In this document: in pieces, positions 16,483 to 30,631 of the stretch
Position numbering within the stretch: position 1 is the stretch's first letter
Layout of the letters: each line of letters begins with the position of its first letter
From: Janthinobacterium saanense
Lineage (GTDB): Bacteria; Pseudomonadota; Gammaproteobacteria; Burkholderiales; Burkholderiaceae_D
Assembly (NCBI RefSeq): GCF_014200675.1
Contig: NZ_JACHCI010000001.1
Coordinates: forward strand, 1-64,000
Length of the DNA: 64,000 bases
Reading direction: 5' to 3'
Program-made: the position numbers and the translations under genes
Notes under the pieces: model-generated
The model's input: only the letters and a program-made list of their open reading frames with translations
What the model was told of the DNA's origin: nothing
Databases searched by the model: none

Positions 16483-16518
16483 CTCGCATTTTTACTCGCA
16501 TCTTTACTTGCATCTCTA
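16483..16518 (+). repeat. Three 12-bp tandem repeats in the mnmG leader
   Basis: CTCGCATTTTTA, CTCGCATCTTTA and CTTGCATCTCTA follow one another without gaps, ending 9 bp before the mnmG ATG. A TATAAT lies just upstream at 16465-16470 without a good -35. There is no Shine-Dalgarno in this leader. Confidence 0.7.
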
Positions 16519-16527
16519 TTTATACTC

Positions 16528-18461
<1,934 letters not shown>

Positions 18462-18465
<4 letters not shown>

Positions 18466-19115
18466 AGCAGCAGTTTGACCGGGCCGCACTGGCCCCGATT
18501 TTGCATGAAGGTATCGCCGCGCTGGACTTGAATCTGAGCGTGGAACAGTCGGAAAAACTGCTCGATTACCTGGCCTTGCTGGCCAAGTGGAATAGTGTCT
18601 ACAACCTGACATCGGTGCGCGATCCGATGCAGATGCTGACCTTGCATGTGCTCGATTCGCTGGCGGCGATACCTGCTTTCGCCGACGCGAAAAACGTGCT
18701 CGACGTGGGCGCCGGTGGTGGCTTGCCGGGCATGGTTTTGGCGATTTCGCGGCCCGATATGAAGGTGGCGATGATCGATACGGTACACAAGAAAACGGCT
18801 TTTTTGACGCAAGTGAAGGCGGAATTGGGCTTGAGCAATGTGACGGTGTACACGAAACGGGTGGAACAGCTGGAAGTGCAGCAAAAATTCGACGTGATCA
18901 CCTCGCGTGCTTTTGCGGACCTGTCCGATTTCGTCAACTGGTCGGGCCACCTTTTGGAAGAGGGTGGTCAATTCATCGCCTTGAAAGGGGTGGCGCCGCC
19001 AGACGAGCGCGAGCGACTGCCAGCAGAGTGGAAAGTGAGCGAATTACGGCCTATCCAGGTGCCAGGGCTAAATGCAGAGCGTCATCTGGTCTTTATAGCA
19101 AGAGTTTTAATTTGA
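18462..19115 (+). CDS. rsmG: 16S rRNA (guanine527-N7)-methyltransferase RsmG (GidB)
   Basis: RsmG methylates N7 of G527 in 16S rRNA; its loss gives low-level streptomycin resistance. It has 217 residues with [20 protein letters not shown], the SAM site [17 protein letters not shown] and the [13 protein letters not shown] segment of the family. The start ATG overlaps the mnmG stop, indicating translational coupling. Confidence 0.95.
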
Positions 19116-19225
19116 AAATTTAAACGGTATAAATCATATAAACAGTTTATACGGTATAAATTATATAAACCGTATAAACGATTTATATTGTATATATGAA
19201 ATAAACAGTATAAATCGTTTCGGTC
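19116..19225. repeat. AT-rich repeat block between rsmG and parA
   Basis: About 100 bp of near-pure AT built on a GTATAAA theme. A 20-bp direct repeat, ACGGTATAAATCATATAAAC (19124-19143) and the same with one C-to-T change (19151-19170), recurs with 27-bp spacing. GTTTATAC/GTATAAAC inverted copies are interspersed, and a further AACAGTATAAATCGTTT copy sits near 19204-19220. It lies where the parAB promoter must be. Possible roles are an operator for ParA/ParB autoregulation, nucleoid-protein binding or a flexible origin-proximal tract; none is demonstrated. Confidence 0.7.
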
Positions 19226-19276
19226 GGACGCCGGAGCGCAATCATGCAGTGTGCATCCTTTACAACTAGAAGATAC

Positions 19277-20047
19277 ATGGCCAAAATTTTTTGTGTAGCA
19301 AATCAAAAGGGTGGTGTTGGTAAAACCACAACAAGCGTCAACCTCTCCGCTGGCCTGGCCAAGTTGAACCAGCGCGTGCTGCTGGTCGACCTCGATCCGC
19401 AAGGCAATGCGACCATGGGCGCCGGCATCAACAAGGCTGGCTTGCCGTCGTCGACCTATGAAGTGATGCTGGGCGAGTCCGATGTCAAAACGGCACGCCA
19501 GCGTTCGGAAGCCGGGCGCTTCGATGTCTTGCCGTCCAACCGCGAGCTGGCCGGCGCCGAAGTCGAGATGGTCGACCTGGATAACCGCGAACGCCGCCTG
19601 AAGGATGCGCTGGCCGAAGTCGATGGCGAATATGATTTCATTTTGATTGATTGCCCACCGGCATTGTCGATGCTGACCCTGAACGGCCTGTGCGCCGCGC
19701 ATGGCGTGATCATCCCGATGCAGTGCGAGTACTACGCGCTGGAAGGGTTGTCCGACCTGGTCAACACGATTAAAAAAGTGCACGCCAACCTGAACCCGGA
19801 TTTGAAGATCATCGGCTTGCTGCGCGTGATGTTCGATCCACGCATGACATTATCGCAACAAGTATCGGCCCAGTTGGAACAGCACTTCGGCGACAAGGTC
19901 TTCAAGACCATCATCCCGCGCAACGTGCGCCTGGCCGAAGCGCCATCGTACGGCCTGCCCGGCGTGACTTTTGACCCCAGCTCGAAAGGCGCGCAGGCGT
20001 ATATCGCTTTCGGCGCTGAAATGGTTGAACGCATCAAACATATGTAA
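19277..20047 (+). CDS. parA: Chromosome-partitioning ATPase ParA (Soj)
   Basis: ParA is a 256-residue Walker-type ATPase. With ParB-parS it segregates the replicated origin region by binding DNA nonspecifically in its ATP dimer form. The deviant Walker A KGGVGKTTT is at residues 11-19, with switch regions LLVDLDPQGNAT and ILIDCPPALSMLTLN. The short N-terminus without an HTH marks the chromosomal (type Ib/Soj) form. The open frame reaches back to 19244, but MAKIFCVANQKGG at 19277, preceded by AGAAGA, is the conserved start. Confidence 0.96.
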   Translation: MAKIFCVANQKGGVGKTTTSVNLSAGLAKLNQRVLLVDLDPQGNATMGAGINKAGLPSSTYEVMLGESDVKTARQRSEAGRFDVLPSNRELAGAEVEMVDLDNRERRLKDALAEVDGEYDFILIDCPPALSMLTLNGLCAAHGVIIPMQCEYYALEGLSDLVNTIKKVHANLNPDLKIIGLLRVMFDPRMTLSQQVSAQLEQHFGDKVFKTIIPRNVRLAEAPSYGLPGVTFDPSSKGAQAYIAFGAEMVERIKHM

Positions 20048-20108
20048 TAGCAGTAAGGCGCGGACACTATGATGTGAGCGCTTACTTAAAAAATACAATT
20101 AGGACAGC

Positions 20109-20996
20109 ATGGCTACGAAAAAACTAAAAGGACTGGGTCGCGGACTCGACGCGCTATTGGGCGGCGGCGGTGGCGACTTCGCCAGTCCCGAGCACAATAC
20201 GCCGAGCAACTTGCCGGTGTCACAAATGCAAGCCGGCAAATACCAGCCGCGCACCCGCATGGACGAGGGCGCCCTGAATGAACTGGCTGCCTCGATCAAG
20301 GCGCAGGGCTTGATGCAACCGATACTGGTGCGGCCGATCGGGCAGGACACTCTGAGCGGTCTTGTCAAATATGAAATCATTGCCGGTGAGCGCAGGTTCC
20401 GCGCGTCGCAACTGGCCGGCCTGACGGAAGTGCCGGTGCTGGTGCGCGATGTGGACGACCTGGCCGCTGCCGCCATGGCGCTGATTGAAAACATCCAGCG
20501 CGAAGACTTGAATCCGCTGGAAGAAGCGCAGGGCATCCACCGCCTGATCACGGACTTCAGTTTTACCCATGAGCAAGCGGCCACTGCGGTCGGGCGCTCG
20601 CGCAGCGCGGTGTCTAACCTGTTGCGCCTGATGAATCTGGCGGCGCCCGTGCAAACCATGCTGATGGCTGGCGATATCGACATGGGCCACGCGCGCGCCT
20701 TGCTGGCGGTCGATGCGGCCAGCCAGATCAATCTGGCCAATCAGGTGGTGGCCAAGCGCTTGTCCGTGCGCGAAACGGAAAAGCTGGTCACGCGCAGCGT
20801 CGAGGAAGCGGCCAACCCGGTCGAGCCACGGCAAAAAGAAAAGTCCGGTGATATTGCCCGTCTGGAAGAAGAACTGTCCGATACCCTGGCCACGCCCGTG
20901 GTGTTCAAGATGGGCAATAAAGGACGTGGACAATTGGTGATCGATTTTGCCGACCTCGATGTGCTCGACGGTGTGCTGGCCCGGCTGCGCGGCTAA
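20109..20996 (+). CDS. parB: Chromosome-partitioning protein ParB (Spo0J), parS-binding CTPase
   Basis: ParB (295 residues) loads at parS and slides as a CTP-dependent clamp. It opens with the conserved MATKKLKGLGRGLDALLG, which carries the ParA-stimulating basic motif. The ParB/Srx domain (PRTRMDEGALNELAASIKAQ) and the CTP-binding GERRFRASQLAGL are around residues 35-110. Then come the parS-reading HTH (SFTHEQAATAVGRSRSAVSNLLRL) and a C-terminal dimerisation domain. RBS-like AGGACAGC precedes the ATG. Three candidate parS sites lie 3.7-7.3 kb upstream. Confidence 0.96.
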   Translation: MATKKLKGLGRGLDALLGGGGGDFASPEHNTPSNLPVSQMQAGKYQPRTRMDEGALNELAASIKAQGLMQPILVRPIGQDTLSGLVKYEIIAGERRFRASQLAGLTEVPVLVRDVDDLAAAAMALIENIQREDLNPLEEAQGIHRLITDFSFTHEQAATAVGRSRSAVSNLLRLMNLAAPVQTMLMAGDIDMGHARALLAVDAASQINLANQVVAKRLSVRETEKLVTRSVEEAANPVEPRQKEKSGDIARLEEELSDTLATPVVFKMGNKGRGQLVIDFADLDVLDGVLARLRG

Positions 20997-21130
20997 GTCA
21001 TCGCCACATCGATATAGTCATCACTGATCATTACCACTAGTTATAGCGAAACACGACGCTGCGGAAGGTGGCCTGGCTTGCCAGTTAACGCTTTCCGCAG
21101 GCAATTGGTGGTTTCTTGCTAACACGCTCA

Positions 21131-21153
21131 AAAGCCGCTGTACAAGCGGCTTT
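21131..21153 (+). terminator. Hairpin between parB and atpI
   Basis: AAAGCCGCT / AGCGGCTTT perfect 9-bp stem with loop GTACA, followed by TGTCATAT (a poor T-run). A second potential stem, CTGCGGAA / TTTCCGCAG, lies near 21058-21104. The rest of the 313-bp gap between parB and atpI holds the atp promoter and nothing else I recognise. Confidence 0.6.
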
Positions 21154-21237
21154 GTCATATATTGGTGCAAATGCCCGCGAATAGTCGGTAAAGCGTCTGT
21201 TTCACGCAGCAATTGCCCTGCTGCGGTGCGGCAACGT

Positions 21238-21267
21238 TTGACTCACTATATCAAAGCCAACTATAAT
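21238..21267 (+). promoter_or_regulatory. Probable sigma-70 promoter of the atp operon
   Basis: TTGACT (21238-21243) and a perfect TATAAT (21262-21267) are separated by 18 bp, 42 bp before the atpI start. It is the best consensus promoter seen in the window, placed where the ATP synthase operon needs one. Confidence 0.65.
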
Positions 21268-21309
21268 CCCGTGTCTTTGCGTGTGTAGATTTTTCTGGGG
21301 ACTTGGTAA

Positions 21310-21678
21310 TTGAGTGATTCACAACAAAATATTGCCAAACCAGTCTACAAAGTAGTTGCCCTGCAACTAGCAATCGTTATCAGCTTTTCAACTGTCACCC
21401 TGTTTTTCGGTGGTAGTATCAAAGGCTGGTCCGCCGCATGTGGCGGCGCTATCGCAGTCATCGGCAGCCTGGCGTATGCCATGTTGGTCGCCAGCGGTTC
21501 CAGCGACGCCAACAAGGCATTCCGGGCGCATTTGCGCGCAGAAGTGGTGAAAATATTTATCACAGCGGTGCTGTTTATCACAGCACTGGTGTTGTTTCAG
21601 TCGGCCGCCTGGTTATGGCTGATCTTGGGTTTCGCGGTGGCAACCTTAGCATACTGGTTTTCATTGCTCGCTGTTTAA
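21310..21678 (+). CDS. atpI: ATP synthase subunit I (AtpI)
   Basis: A 122-residue membrane protein with four hydrophobic segments, located first in the ATP synthase operon. AtpI assists assembly of the c-ring and is often poorly conserved; assignment rests mainly on position plus the helix pattern and segments such as LFFGGSIKGWSAACGGAIAV. The start is TTG at 21310, about 8 nt after GGGGA; no ATG alternative gives the usual N-terminus. Confidence 0.85.
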   Translation: MSDSQQNIAKPVYKVVALQLAIVISFSTVTLFFGGSIKGWSAACGGAIAVIGSLAYAMLVASGSSDANKAFRAHLRAEVVKIFITAVLFITALVLFQSAAWLWLILGFAVATLAYWFSLLAV

Positions 21679-21705
21679 TCATTGGTTTCGGGGTGTATGC
21701 CTTGA

Positions 21706-22536
<831 letters not shown>

Positions 22537-22586
22537 CCTTTAACTTTATATTTTGTTTTTTTAGTATCTTTCGTTTTTAAATTTAG

Positions 22587-22874
<288 letters not shown>

Positions 22875-22917
22875 TTCGCTCCAACCCTAGGAGAAACTTT
22901 TAGTTAGGAGCAAAGGT

Positions 22918-23388
22918 ATGGACATCAATATGTCGCTCATCGGCCAGATGATCACCTTCGCGGTGTTGGTCTGGTTCTCGATGAAGTTCGTATTTCCAGC
23001 GCTGAACAATGCGCTGGATGAGCGTGCCAAACGAATCGCGGATGGATTGGCTGCGGCCGATCAAGGTCAGGCTTCGATGGCAGTCGCTGAAAAGCGTGCG
23101 CAAGAGGCATTGAACAGTGCACGTGAAGAAGCTTCGCAACGCGTTGCGGACGCTGAGAAGCGCGCGCAGCTGGTTGCTGAAGAGATCAAGCAAAATGCAC
23201 AAGCTGAAGCTGCGCGTATCATTGCGCAAGCCCAGTCGGACGCCGAGCAGCAACTGTCGAAAGCACGCGAACAATTGCGCGCTCAGGTGGCTGACCTGGC
23301 TGTTAAAGGTGCCGAGCAGATCTTGAAGCGTGAAGTCAACGCTACGGCTCACGCCGAAATGTTGCAGCGTCTTGCTGTTGAGCTGTAA
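22918..23388 (+). CDS. atpF: F1Fo ATP synthase subunit b
   Basis: Peripheral-stalk subunit, 156 residues: a single N-terminal membrane helix ([19 protein letters not shown]) and a long alanine/glutamate-rich coiled coil (about residues 35-140), which dimerises and contacts delta. Only one b gene is present, so the stalk is a b2 homodimer. atpH begins 2 bp after its stop. Confidence 0.97.
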   Translation: MDINMSLIGQMITFAVLVWFSMKFVFPALNNALDERAKRIADGLAAADQGQASMAVAEKRAQEALNSAREEASQRVADAEKRAQLVAEEIKQNAQAEAARIIAQAQSDAEQQLSKAREQLRAQVADLAVKGAEQILKREVNATAHAEMLQRLAVEL

Positions 23389-23390
23389 TC

Positions 23391-23936
23391 ATGGCAGAAC
23401 TCGCAACCGTCGCCCGTCCCTACGCGGAAGCTTTGTTCCGCGTAGCCCAAGCTGGTAAGGAGTCAAGCAACCTCGCGGTGTGGTCCGAACTGGTGTCTGA
23501 ATTGACACAGATCGGCAGCCACCCCGAGGTACAGGCGTACGCGCGCAATCCGAAAGTTTCGGAAAGCGATGTCGTCGCCACCATCCTGTCGTTGTTGAAA
23601 TCGCCGCTCAATGAGGAAGTGAAAAACTTCCTCACCTTGTTGATCGAAAATGGCCGCATTAGCCTGCTGCCGGAAATCGGCGCGCAATTCCACGTGTTGA
23701 AAAACAACCTGGAAGGTGCGGCTGACGCCGAGATCACGAGCGCTTTCGATCTGAGCGAAGGCCAAACGGCCGAGCTGGTCGCAACGCTGGAAAAGAAATT
23801 CAGTCGTAAGCTCAACCCTGCCGTGACAGTAGATCCATCGCTGCTCGGCGGTGTACGCGTGGTTGTTGGTGACCAGGTGCTCGACACTTCGGTGCGCGCC
23901 AAGTTGCAGCAACTGCACGCTGCACTGTTGGCGTAA
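23391..23936 (+). CDS. atpH: F1Fo ATP synthase subunit delta
   Basis: Delta (181 residues) joins the peripheral stalk to the top of F1. N-terminal helical domain [16 protein letters not shown] and C-terminal signature [35 protein letters not shown] match the OSCP/delta family. Confidence 0.96.
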   Translation: MAELATVARPYAEALFRVAQAGKESSNLAVWSELVSELTQIGSHPEVQAYARNPKVSESDVVATILSLLKSPLNEEVKNFLTLLIENGRISLLPEIGAQFHVLKNNLEGAADAEITSAFDLSEGQTAELVATLEKKFSRKLNPAVTVDPSLLGGVRVVVGDQVLDTSVRAKLQQLHAALLA

Positions 23937-24014
23937 GAACCGCGCTTCGGCAGGCCAGCTTAGACAGACCCTTACCCCTCGCGCAAGCTGAGAGAAACAC
24001 TTTTAGGAGTTAGT

Positions 24015-25556
24015 ATGCAACTCAACCCATCTGAAATCAGCGAGTTGATCAAGAGCCGGATCCAAGGTCTTGACGGCGGCGCTGAAGTGCGTAACCAAGG
24101 CACGGTTATTTCCGTAGCCGACGGTATCTGCCGCATTCACGGTTTGTCGGACGTGATGCAAGGCGAGATGCTGGAATTCCCAGGCAATACCTTTGGCCTG
24201 GCCATGAACCTGGAGCGCGACTCCGTTGGTTCCGTGATTCTGGGTGCCTACGAGCACATCTCCGAAGGCGACACGGTGAAGTGCACCGGCCGCATTCTGG
24301 AAGTGCCAGTCGGTCCTGAACTGCTGGGCCGCGTAGTCAATGCGCTGGGTCAGCCTATCGACGGCAAAGGCGCCATCGACACCAAATTGACGGCTGCGAT
24401 TGAAAAAATCGCGCCGGGCGTGATCGCCCGTGAATCCGTTTCGCAACCGATGCAAACCGGCCTGAAGTCGATCGATGCGATGGTTCCAGTTGGCCGCGGC
24501 CAGCGCGAACTGATCATCGGCGACCGTCAAACCGGTAAGTCGGCTGTAGCGATTGATGCGATCATCAATCAAAAAGGCCAGGGCATGAAATGTATCTACG
24601 TCGCGATTGGCCAAAAAGCCTCGTCGATCAAGAACATCGTGCGCTCGCTGGAACAACACGGCGCGATGGAATACACCATCGTTGTTGCTGCTTCCGCTTC
24701 GGAATCGGCCGCCATGCAATACATCTCGCCGTACTCCGGTTGCGCCATGGGCGAATACTTCCGTGACCGCGGTGAAGATGCACTGATCGTCTATGATGAT
24801 CTGTCGAAACAAGCTGTTGCTTACCGTCAAATCTCGCTGCTGCTGCGCCGTCCACCAGGCCGCGAAGCGTACCCAGGCGACGTGTTCTACCTGCACAGCC
24901 GCCTGCTGGAACGCGCAGCACGCGTGAACGCCGACTATGTCGAGAAGTTCACCAACGGCGCCGTCAAAGGCAAGACCGGTTCCCTGACGGCATTGCCGAT
25001 CATTGAAACGCAAGCTGGCGACGTCTCGGCATTCGTTCCAACCAACGTGATTTCGATTACCGACGGTCAGATCTTCCTGGAAACCTCGCTGTTCAACGCC
25101 GGTATCCGTCCTGCAATTAACGCCGGTATTTCCGTATCGCGCGTCGGTGGCGCCGCCCAGACCAAGGTCATCAAAAACCTGTCCGGTGGTATCCGTACCG
25201 ACTTGGCGCAATACCGTGAACTGGCTGCGTTTGCGCAGTTCGCTTCCGACCTGGACGAATCGACCCGCAAGCAGCTGGACCGTGGTGCACGCGTAACGGA
25301 ATTGCTGAAGCAAGCCCAATACTCGCCACTGTCGATCTCGCTGATGGCCGTATCGCTGTTCTCGGTGAACAAAGGCTTTATGGACGACGTGCCAGTCAAG
25401 CAAGTGCTGTCGTTCGAAGCTGGTGTCCACGCTTACATGAAGACCAAGCAAGCTGCTCTGCTGGCCAAGATCGAAGAAACCAAGCAACTCGACAAAGACA
25501 GCGAAGCAACTCTGTCGGCGGCCATTGCTGATTTCAAGAAATCCGGCGCATATTAA
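24015..25556 (+). CDS. atpA: F1Fo ATP synthase subunit alpha
   Basis: Non-catalytic nucleotide-binding subunit of F1, 513 residues. P-loop GDRQTGKS is at residues 169-176, the family segment [23 protein letters not shown] in the middle, and the ATPase alpha/beta signature [13 protein letters not shown] near residue 367. RBS TTTTAGGAG precedes the ATG. Confidence 0.98.
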   Translation: MQLNPSEISELIKSRIQGLDGGAEVRNQGTVISVADGICRIHGLSDVMQGEMLEFPGNTFGLAMNLERDSVGSVILGAYEHISEGDTVKCTGRILEVPVGPELLGRVVNALGQPIDGKGAIDTKLTAAIEKIAPGVIARESVSQPMQTGLKSIDAMVPVGRGQRELIIGDRQTGKSAVAIDAIINQKGQGMKCIYVAIGQKASSIKNIVRSLEQHGAMEYTIVVAASASESAAMQYISPYSGCAMGEYFRDRGEDALIVYDDLSKQAVAYRQISLLLRRPPGREAYPGDVFYLHSRLLERAARVNADYVEKFTNGAVKGKTGSLTALPIIETQAGDVSAFVPTNVISITDGQIFLETSLFNAGIRPAINAGISVSRVGGAAQTKVIKNLSGGIRTDLAQYRELAAFAQFASDLDESTRKQLDRGARVTELLKQAQYSPLSISLMAVSLFSVNKGFMDDVPVKQVLSFEAGVHAYMKTKQAALLAKIEETKQLDKDSEATLSAAIADFKKSGAY

Positions 25557-25618
25557 GCGGCCAGGCGGCGCCCACCTTGAGTGCGGCGCCGCCCTACGCG
25601 CAGAAGGAGTAAGGACTC

Positions 25619-27924
<2,306 letters not shown>

Positions 27925-27939
27925 GTTAAGTTTGGGCCT

Positions 27940-27967
27940 AACCCCGTCCTTTACTTAGGACGGGGTT
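27940..27967 (+). other. Strong hairpin between atpD and atpC
   Basis: AACCCCGTCCT / AGGACGGGGTT is a perfect 11-bp stem with loop TTACTT, placed 15 bp after atpD. It is followed by CTTC rather than a T-run, so it is more likely an mRNA processing/stabilising element or attenuator than a full terminator. It would lower epsilon relative to beta. Confidence 0.7.
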
Positions 27968-27988
27968 CTTCAACCCGATAGGACAGAC

Positions 27989-28408
27989 ATGGCACACACA
28001 ATTCACGTTGACGTGGTTTCCGCTGAAGAACTGATTTTTTCAGGCGAAGCAGAATTCGTCGCGTTGCCGGGTGAGCAGGGCGAGCTGGGTATCTACCCAC
28101 GCCACACGCCTTTGATTACCCGCATCCGTCCGGGCGCGGTCCGCATCAAGGTAGTCGGCCAGGCTGAAGAAGAATTCGTCTTCGTTGCTGGCGGCCTGCT
28201 GGAAGTGCAGCCCGACACCGTGACCGTCCTGGCCGATACCGCGATCCGCGGTCACGACCTGGATGAAGCGAAAGCGCTGGAAGCGAAGAAGTTGGCGGAA
28301 GAAAATATCCACAACAAGGATTCGGGCATCGACTACGCGCAAGCGCAAGCCGAGCTGGCCAGTGCAATTGCACAGCTGGCAGCGATCCACAAGCTGCGTC
28401 AGCATTAA
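27989..28408 (+). CDS. atpC: F1Fo ATP synthase subunit epsilon
   Basis: Epsilon (139 residues) links the c-ring to gamma and inhibits ATP hydrolysis. Beta-barrel domain at the N-terminus ([19 protein letters not shown]) and the helical hairpin at the C-terminus ([20 protein letters not shown] onward) are both complete. It is the last gene of the operon, closed by a strong terminator. Confidence 0.97.
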   Translation: MAHTIHVDVVSAEELIFSGEAEFVALPGEQGELGIYPRHTPLITRIRPGAVRIKVVGQAEEEFVFVAGGLLEVQPDTVTVLADTAIRGHDLDEAKALEAKKLAEENIHNKDSGIDYAQAQAELASAIAQLAAIHKLRQH

Positions 28409-28432
28409 TTTGCAGACTCGCAGCAATGCAAG

Positions 28433-28457
28433 AGGCAGCCTTCGGGCTGCCTTTTTT
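28433..28457 (+). terminator. Rho-independent terminator of the atp operon
   Basis: AGGCAGCC / GGCTGCCT stem with TTCG tetraloop and a T-run to 28457. The T-run touches the stop codon of the convergent TetR gene. Confidence 0.95.
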
Positions 28458-29115
28458 ATTGGCTTGGCGGTATCGTCTCGACCAGGCCGGCGGCAGTCGC
28501 CTGCAGCAAATAACGCAGCCGGGGACCAAAGTCGAGTGCGACATGGCCCCATGCCGGCACTTCCTGATACAGCTGCGCAAGCGTGGGCGTGGGGTGCGCC
28601 ACTTGCCAATGGCCGGCGGCCAGCATGATCGTCGCCGCCAGCAGACCTTGCAGTTGCTGTTCCGTCATGCTACTGGCCTGCACCAGCATGCTGGCAATCT
28701 TGTCGTGCGCGGCAAAGGCATTGGTTTTGTAACGCCTGGCCCGCTCGATATCGACCGCGCCTTCCAGGCTCAGCGTGACATGTGTCAACAGGTCGCAAAA
28801 GACGGGCAGCGAGATGATGGTATCGGCGACAACCCCGGCAACTTCCATCGGCGTCATGCCAAGCCGCGTTCCCAGCGTGTTTTCGATCGCATCGCGCCAG
28901 CGCATCCAGCAGCGTTCGGCCAGTTCAAGCAATAGCTCTTCCTTGTTGGCGTAATAGCGCCGCACGCCGGTGCGGTGCAAGCCGGCGCGGTCGGTCACCG
29001 CCGCCACCGTCACGAAACGCACGCCTCCCAGCGCAAGGGCCAATGATTCCGCCGCGTCGAGTAACGCTTCGTAACGTTGTTGCTTGTCTTCGATGGAACG
29101 GGCTCTTTCTTTCAT
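28456..29115 (-). CDS. TetR-family transcriptional regulator
   Basis: A 219-residue TetR repressor. The N-terminal HTH covers about residues 10-55 (FVTVAAVTDRAGLHRTGVRRY followed by YYANKEELLLELAERCW). The ligand-binding C-terminal half is family-specific and its inducer cannot be read. It diverges from a short-chain dehydrogenase. The intergenic region carries two copies of a 24-bp palindrome, the expected autoregulatory layout, so it probably represses itself and the dehydrogenase. Confidence 0.9.
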   Translation of the reverse strand: MKERARSIEDKQQRYEALLDAAESLALALGGVRFVTVAAVTDRAGLHRTGVRRYYANKEELLLELAERCWMRWRDAIENTLGTRLGMTPMEVAGVVADTIISLPVFCDLLTHVTLSLEGAVDIERARRYKTNAFAAHDKIASMLVQASSMTEQQLQGLLAATIMLAAGHWQVAHPTPTLAQLYQEVPAWGHVALDFGPRLRYLLQATAAGLVETIPPSQ

Positions 29116-29124
29116 GCCACGATT

Positions 29125-29148
29125 TTAACGCATCTCACTGTGCGTTAC
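29125..29148. promoter_or_regulatory. TetR operator candidate 1
   Basis: TTAACGCA-N8-TGCGTTAC: 8-bp inverted arms with one mismatch, 10 bp before the TetR start codon. Same architecture as the second copy 48 bp away. Confidence 0.7.
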
Positions 29149-29172
29149 ATGAAAAACCGTGCTATCTTCCAG

Positions 29173-29196
29173 TTAACGCATCATTGGGTGCGTTAA
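29173..29196. promoter_or_regulatory. TetR operator candidate 2
   Basis: TTAACGCA-N8-TGCGTTAA: perfect 8-bp inverted arms, 80 bp before the dehydrogenase start. Centre-to-centre distance to copy 1 is 48 bp. Confidence 0.75.
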
Positions 29197-29275
29197 ATGG
29201 AATGGAAGTATGGAGCAGTGTGTCCTGAACGGCCGCCACATACTGACACCGCAGTCAATACATGGAACCACTACT

Positions 29276-30109
29276 ATGAAAACTCAGACAAAACCCGTCG
29301 TCCTGATTACTGGCGCCTCTTCTGGCATGGGCAAGGATTTCGCCTTGCGCCTGCTGTCGGAAGGCTACATCGTCTATGGCGCGGCGCGACGGATTGAACG
29401 GATGCAAGAGATCGAGGCGGCTGGCGGCATTGCGCTGGCGATGGATGTTACCGAGGATGACACGATGGTGGCGGCGGTCGAACGCATCATGCGCGAACAG
29501 GGACGGATCGATGTGCTGGTCAATAGCGCAGGTTATGGGCAGATGGGTGCCCTGGAAGATGTGCCAGTCGACGCAGCCCGCCGTCAGATCGAAGTCAACC
29601 TCATCGGCCTGGCGCGTCTCACGCAACTTTGCCTGCCGCACATGCGCGCGAAAAAATTCGGGAAAATCATCAATATTTCTTCAATCGGAGGGAAGTGTGC
29701 GTTTCCGCTGGCGGGCTGGTATCACGCCTCGAAGTTCGCGCTGGAGGGATATTCGGATGCACTCCGGATGGAAGTGCGTCCTTTCGGTATCGATGTCATC
29801 GTGATCGAGCCGGGAGGAACCGAGAGCGAGTGGTTTCCTGTCGCCATAGCCGAACTCGAACGATATTCCGCGCAAGGCGCTTATGCCCGTCTGGTGCAGG
29901 CAATGCAGCACTCGCCTTCCTGGAAAAGGAAAATGCCACCGGCGGCCGTCATTACCAATCTGCTGATCAAGGCGCTCAAGGCGAAAACGCCGCGAACCCG
30001 CTATCACGGCGCTTCGGGTTCGGGCGTCATCCTGTTTCTGCGATACATATTGCCAGATCGCCTGTACGACCGTCTCATCATGTCGCAGTTCCGCCAGCGA
30101 TCAGTCTGA
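29276..30109 (+). CDS. SDR-family oxidoreductase under TetR control
   Basis: A 277-residue classical short-chain dehydrogenase. The cofactor site TGASSGMGKDFALRL is at residues 12-26, structural NSAGYG near 88, and the catalytic Ser in NISSIGGKCAFP with YHASK (Tyr/Lys). The C-terminal extension and lack of a family-specific signature leave the substrate unknown. The open frame starts at 29210, but the ATG at 29276 (MKTQTKPVVLITG) gives the normal N-terminus. Regulation by the divergent TetR protein is inferred from the shared operators. Confidence 0.85.
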   Translation: MKTQTKPVVLITGASSGMGKDFALRLLSEGYIVYGAARRIERMQEIEAAGGIALAMDVTEDDTMVAAVERIMREQGRIDVLVNSAGYGQMGALEDVPVDAARRQIEVNLIGLARLTQLCLPHMRAKKFGKIINISSIGGKCAFPLAGWYHASKFALEGYSDALRMEVRPFGIDVIVIEPGGTESEWFPVAIAELERYSAQGAYARLVQAMQHSPSWKRKMPPAAVITNLLIKALKAKTPRTRYHGASGSGVILFLRYILPDRLYDRLIMSQFRQRSV

Positions 30110-30172
30110 TGGGCAGATGCTCGCCAGGCATCCGCACTGCTTTACAAGCGAGGGTGTGTGAACGGGCTTACT

Positions 30173-30631
30173 TCATGCACTCACCCTGGCGCGCTTTCCC
30201 TTCTCCTGTACCGCTTTGACCAGCGTCTTCCACTTGGCCCGCGCGGCGATACGGTCGAGCGGGGTTTGTGTTTGCCGCTGGGCTTCACGCAGCAGCTTGT
30301 GATAATTGCGCAGGCGGTTTGCATCGACGGCATCGCGCACCGCGCAGCCGGGTTCCCGGGCATGCTGGCAATCGCGGAACTGGCATTGCTCGGCCAGCGC
30401 GGCGATGTCGTCGAAGGTGGCCGCCAGCGTGTCTGCATCGGTATCGGCGCGCCAGCTGCGCAAGGCCGGCGTATCGATGATGCAGGCGCCCGAGACGCAG
30501 CGGTGCAGCGAGCGGGCGGTGGTCGTATGCCGGCCACGTCCAAAGGCAGAAGTGTCTTGCGTGGCGGCTGCACGGGCGATAGCCTGCTGCAGTCCGATCA
30601 GGCGTAGTGAAGCGAAATCGAAGTCGATCAT
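30173..30631 (-). pseudogene. rsgA-like GTPase with internal deletion (ribosome small-subunit GTPase A paralogue)
   Basis: The 152-residue product starts with MIDFDFASLRLIGLQQAIA, an N-terminus like that of full RsgA-type proteins. It then jumps to GRGRHTTTARSLH (switch I), IIDTPALRSW (a G3 motif with DTPG changed to DTPA) and the zinc knuckle CQFRDCQHAREPGC. The OB-fold, the GTP specificity motif and the Walker A P-loop, expected between about residues 23 and 200, are missing without a frame break. It cannot bind GTP as a normal RsgA would. Either it is decaying, or the zinc/helical tail keeps a binding role. The intact housekeeping rsgA must lie elsewhere. Bases 30632-30909 contain no recognisable gene. 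Confidence 0.75.

Noticed and set aside
24003-25487. Long antisense open frames inside atpA and atpD
   Set aside because: Products are Gln/His/Arg-rich mirror translations of highly conserved genes and have no recognisable domain or ribosome-binding site.
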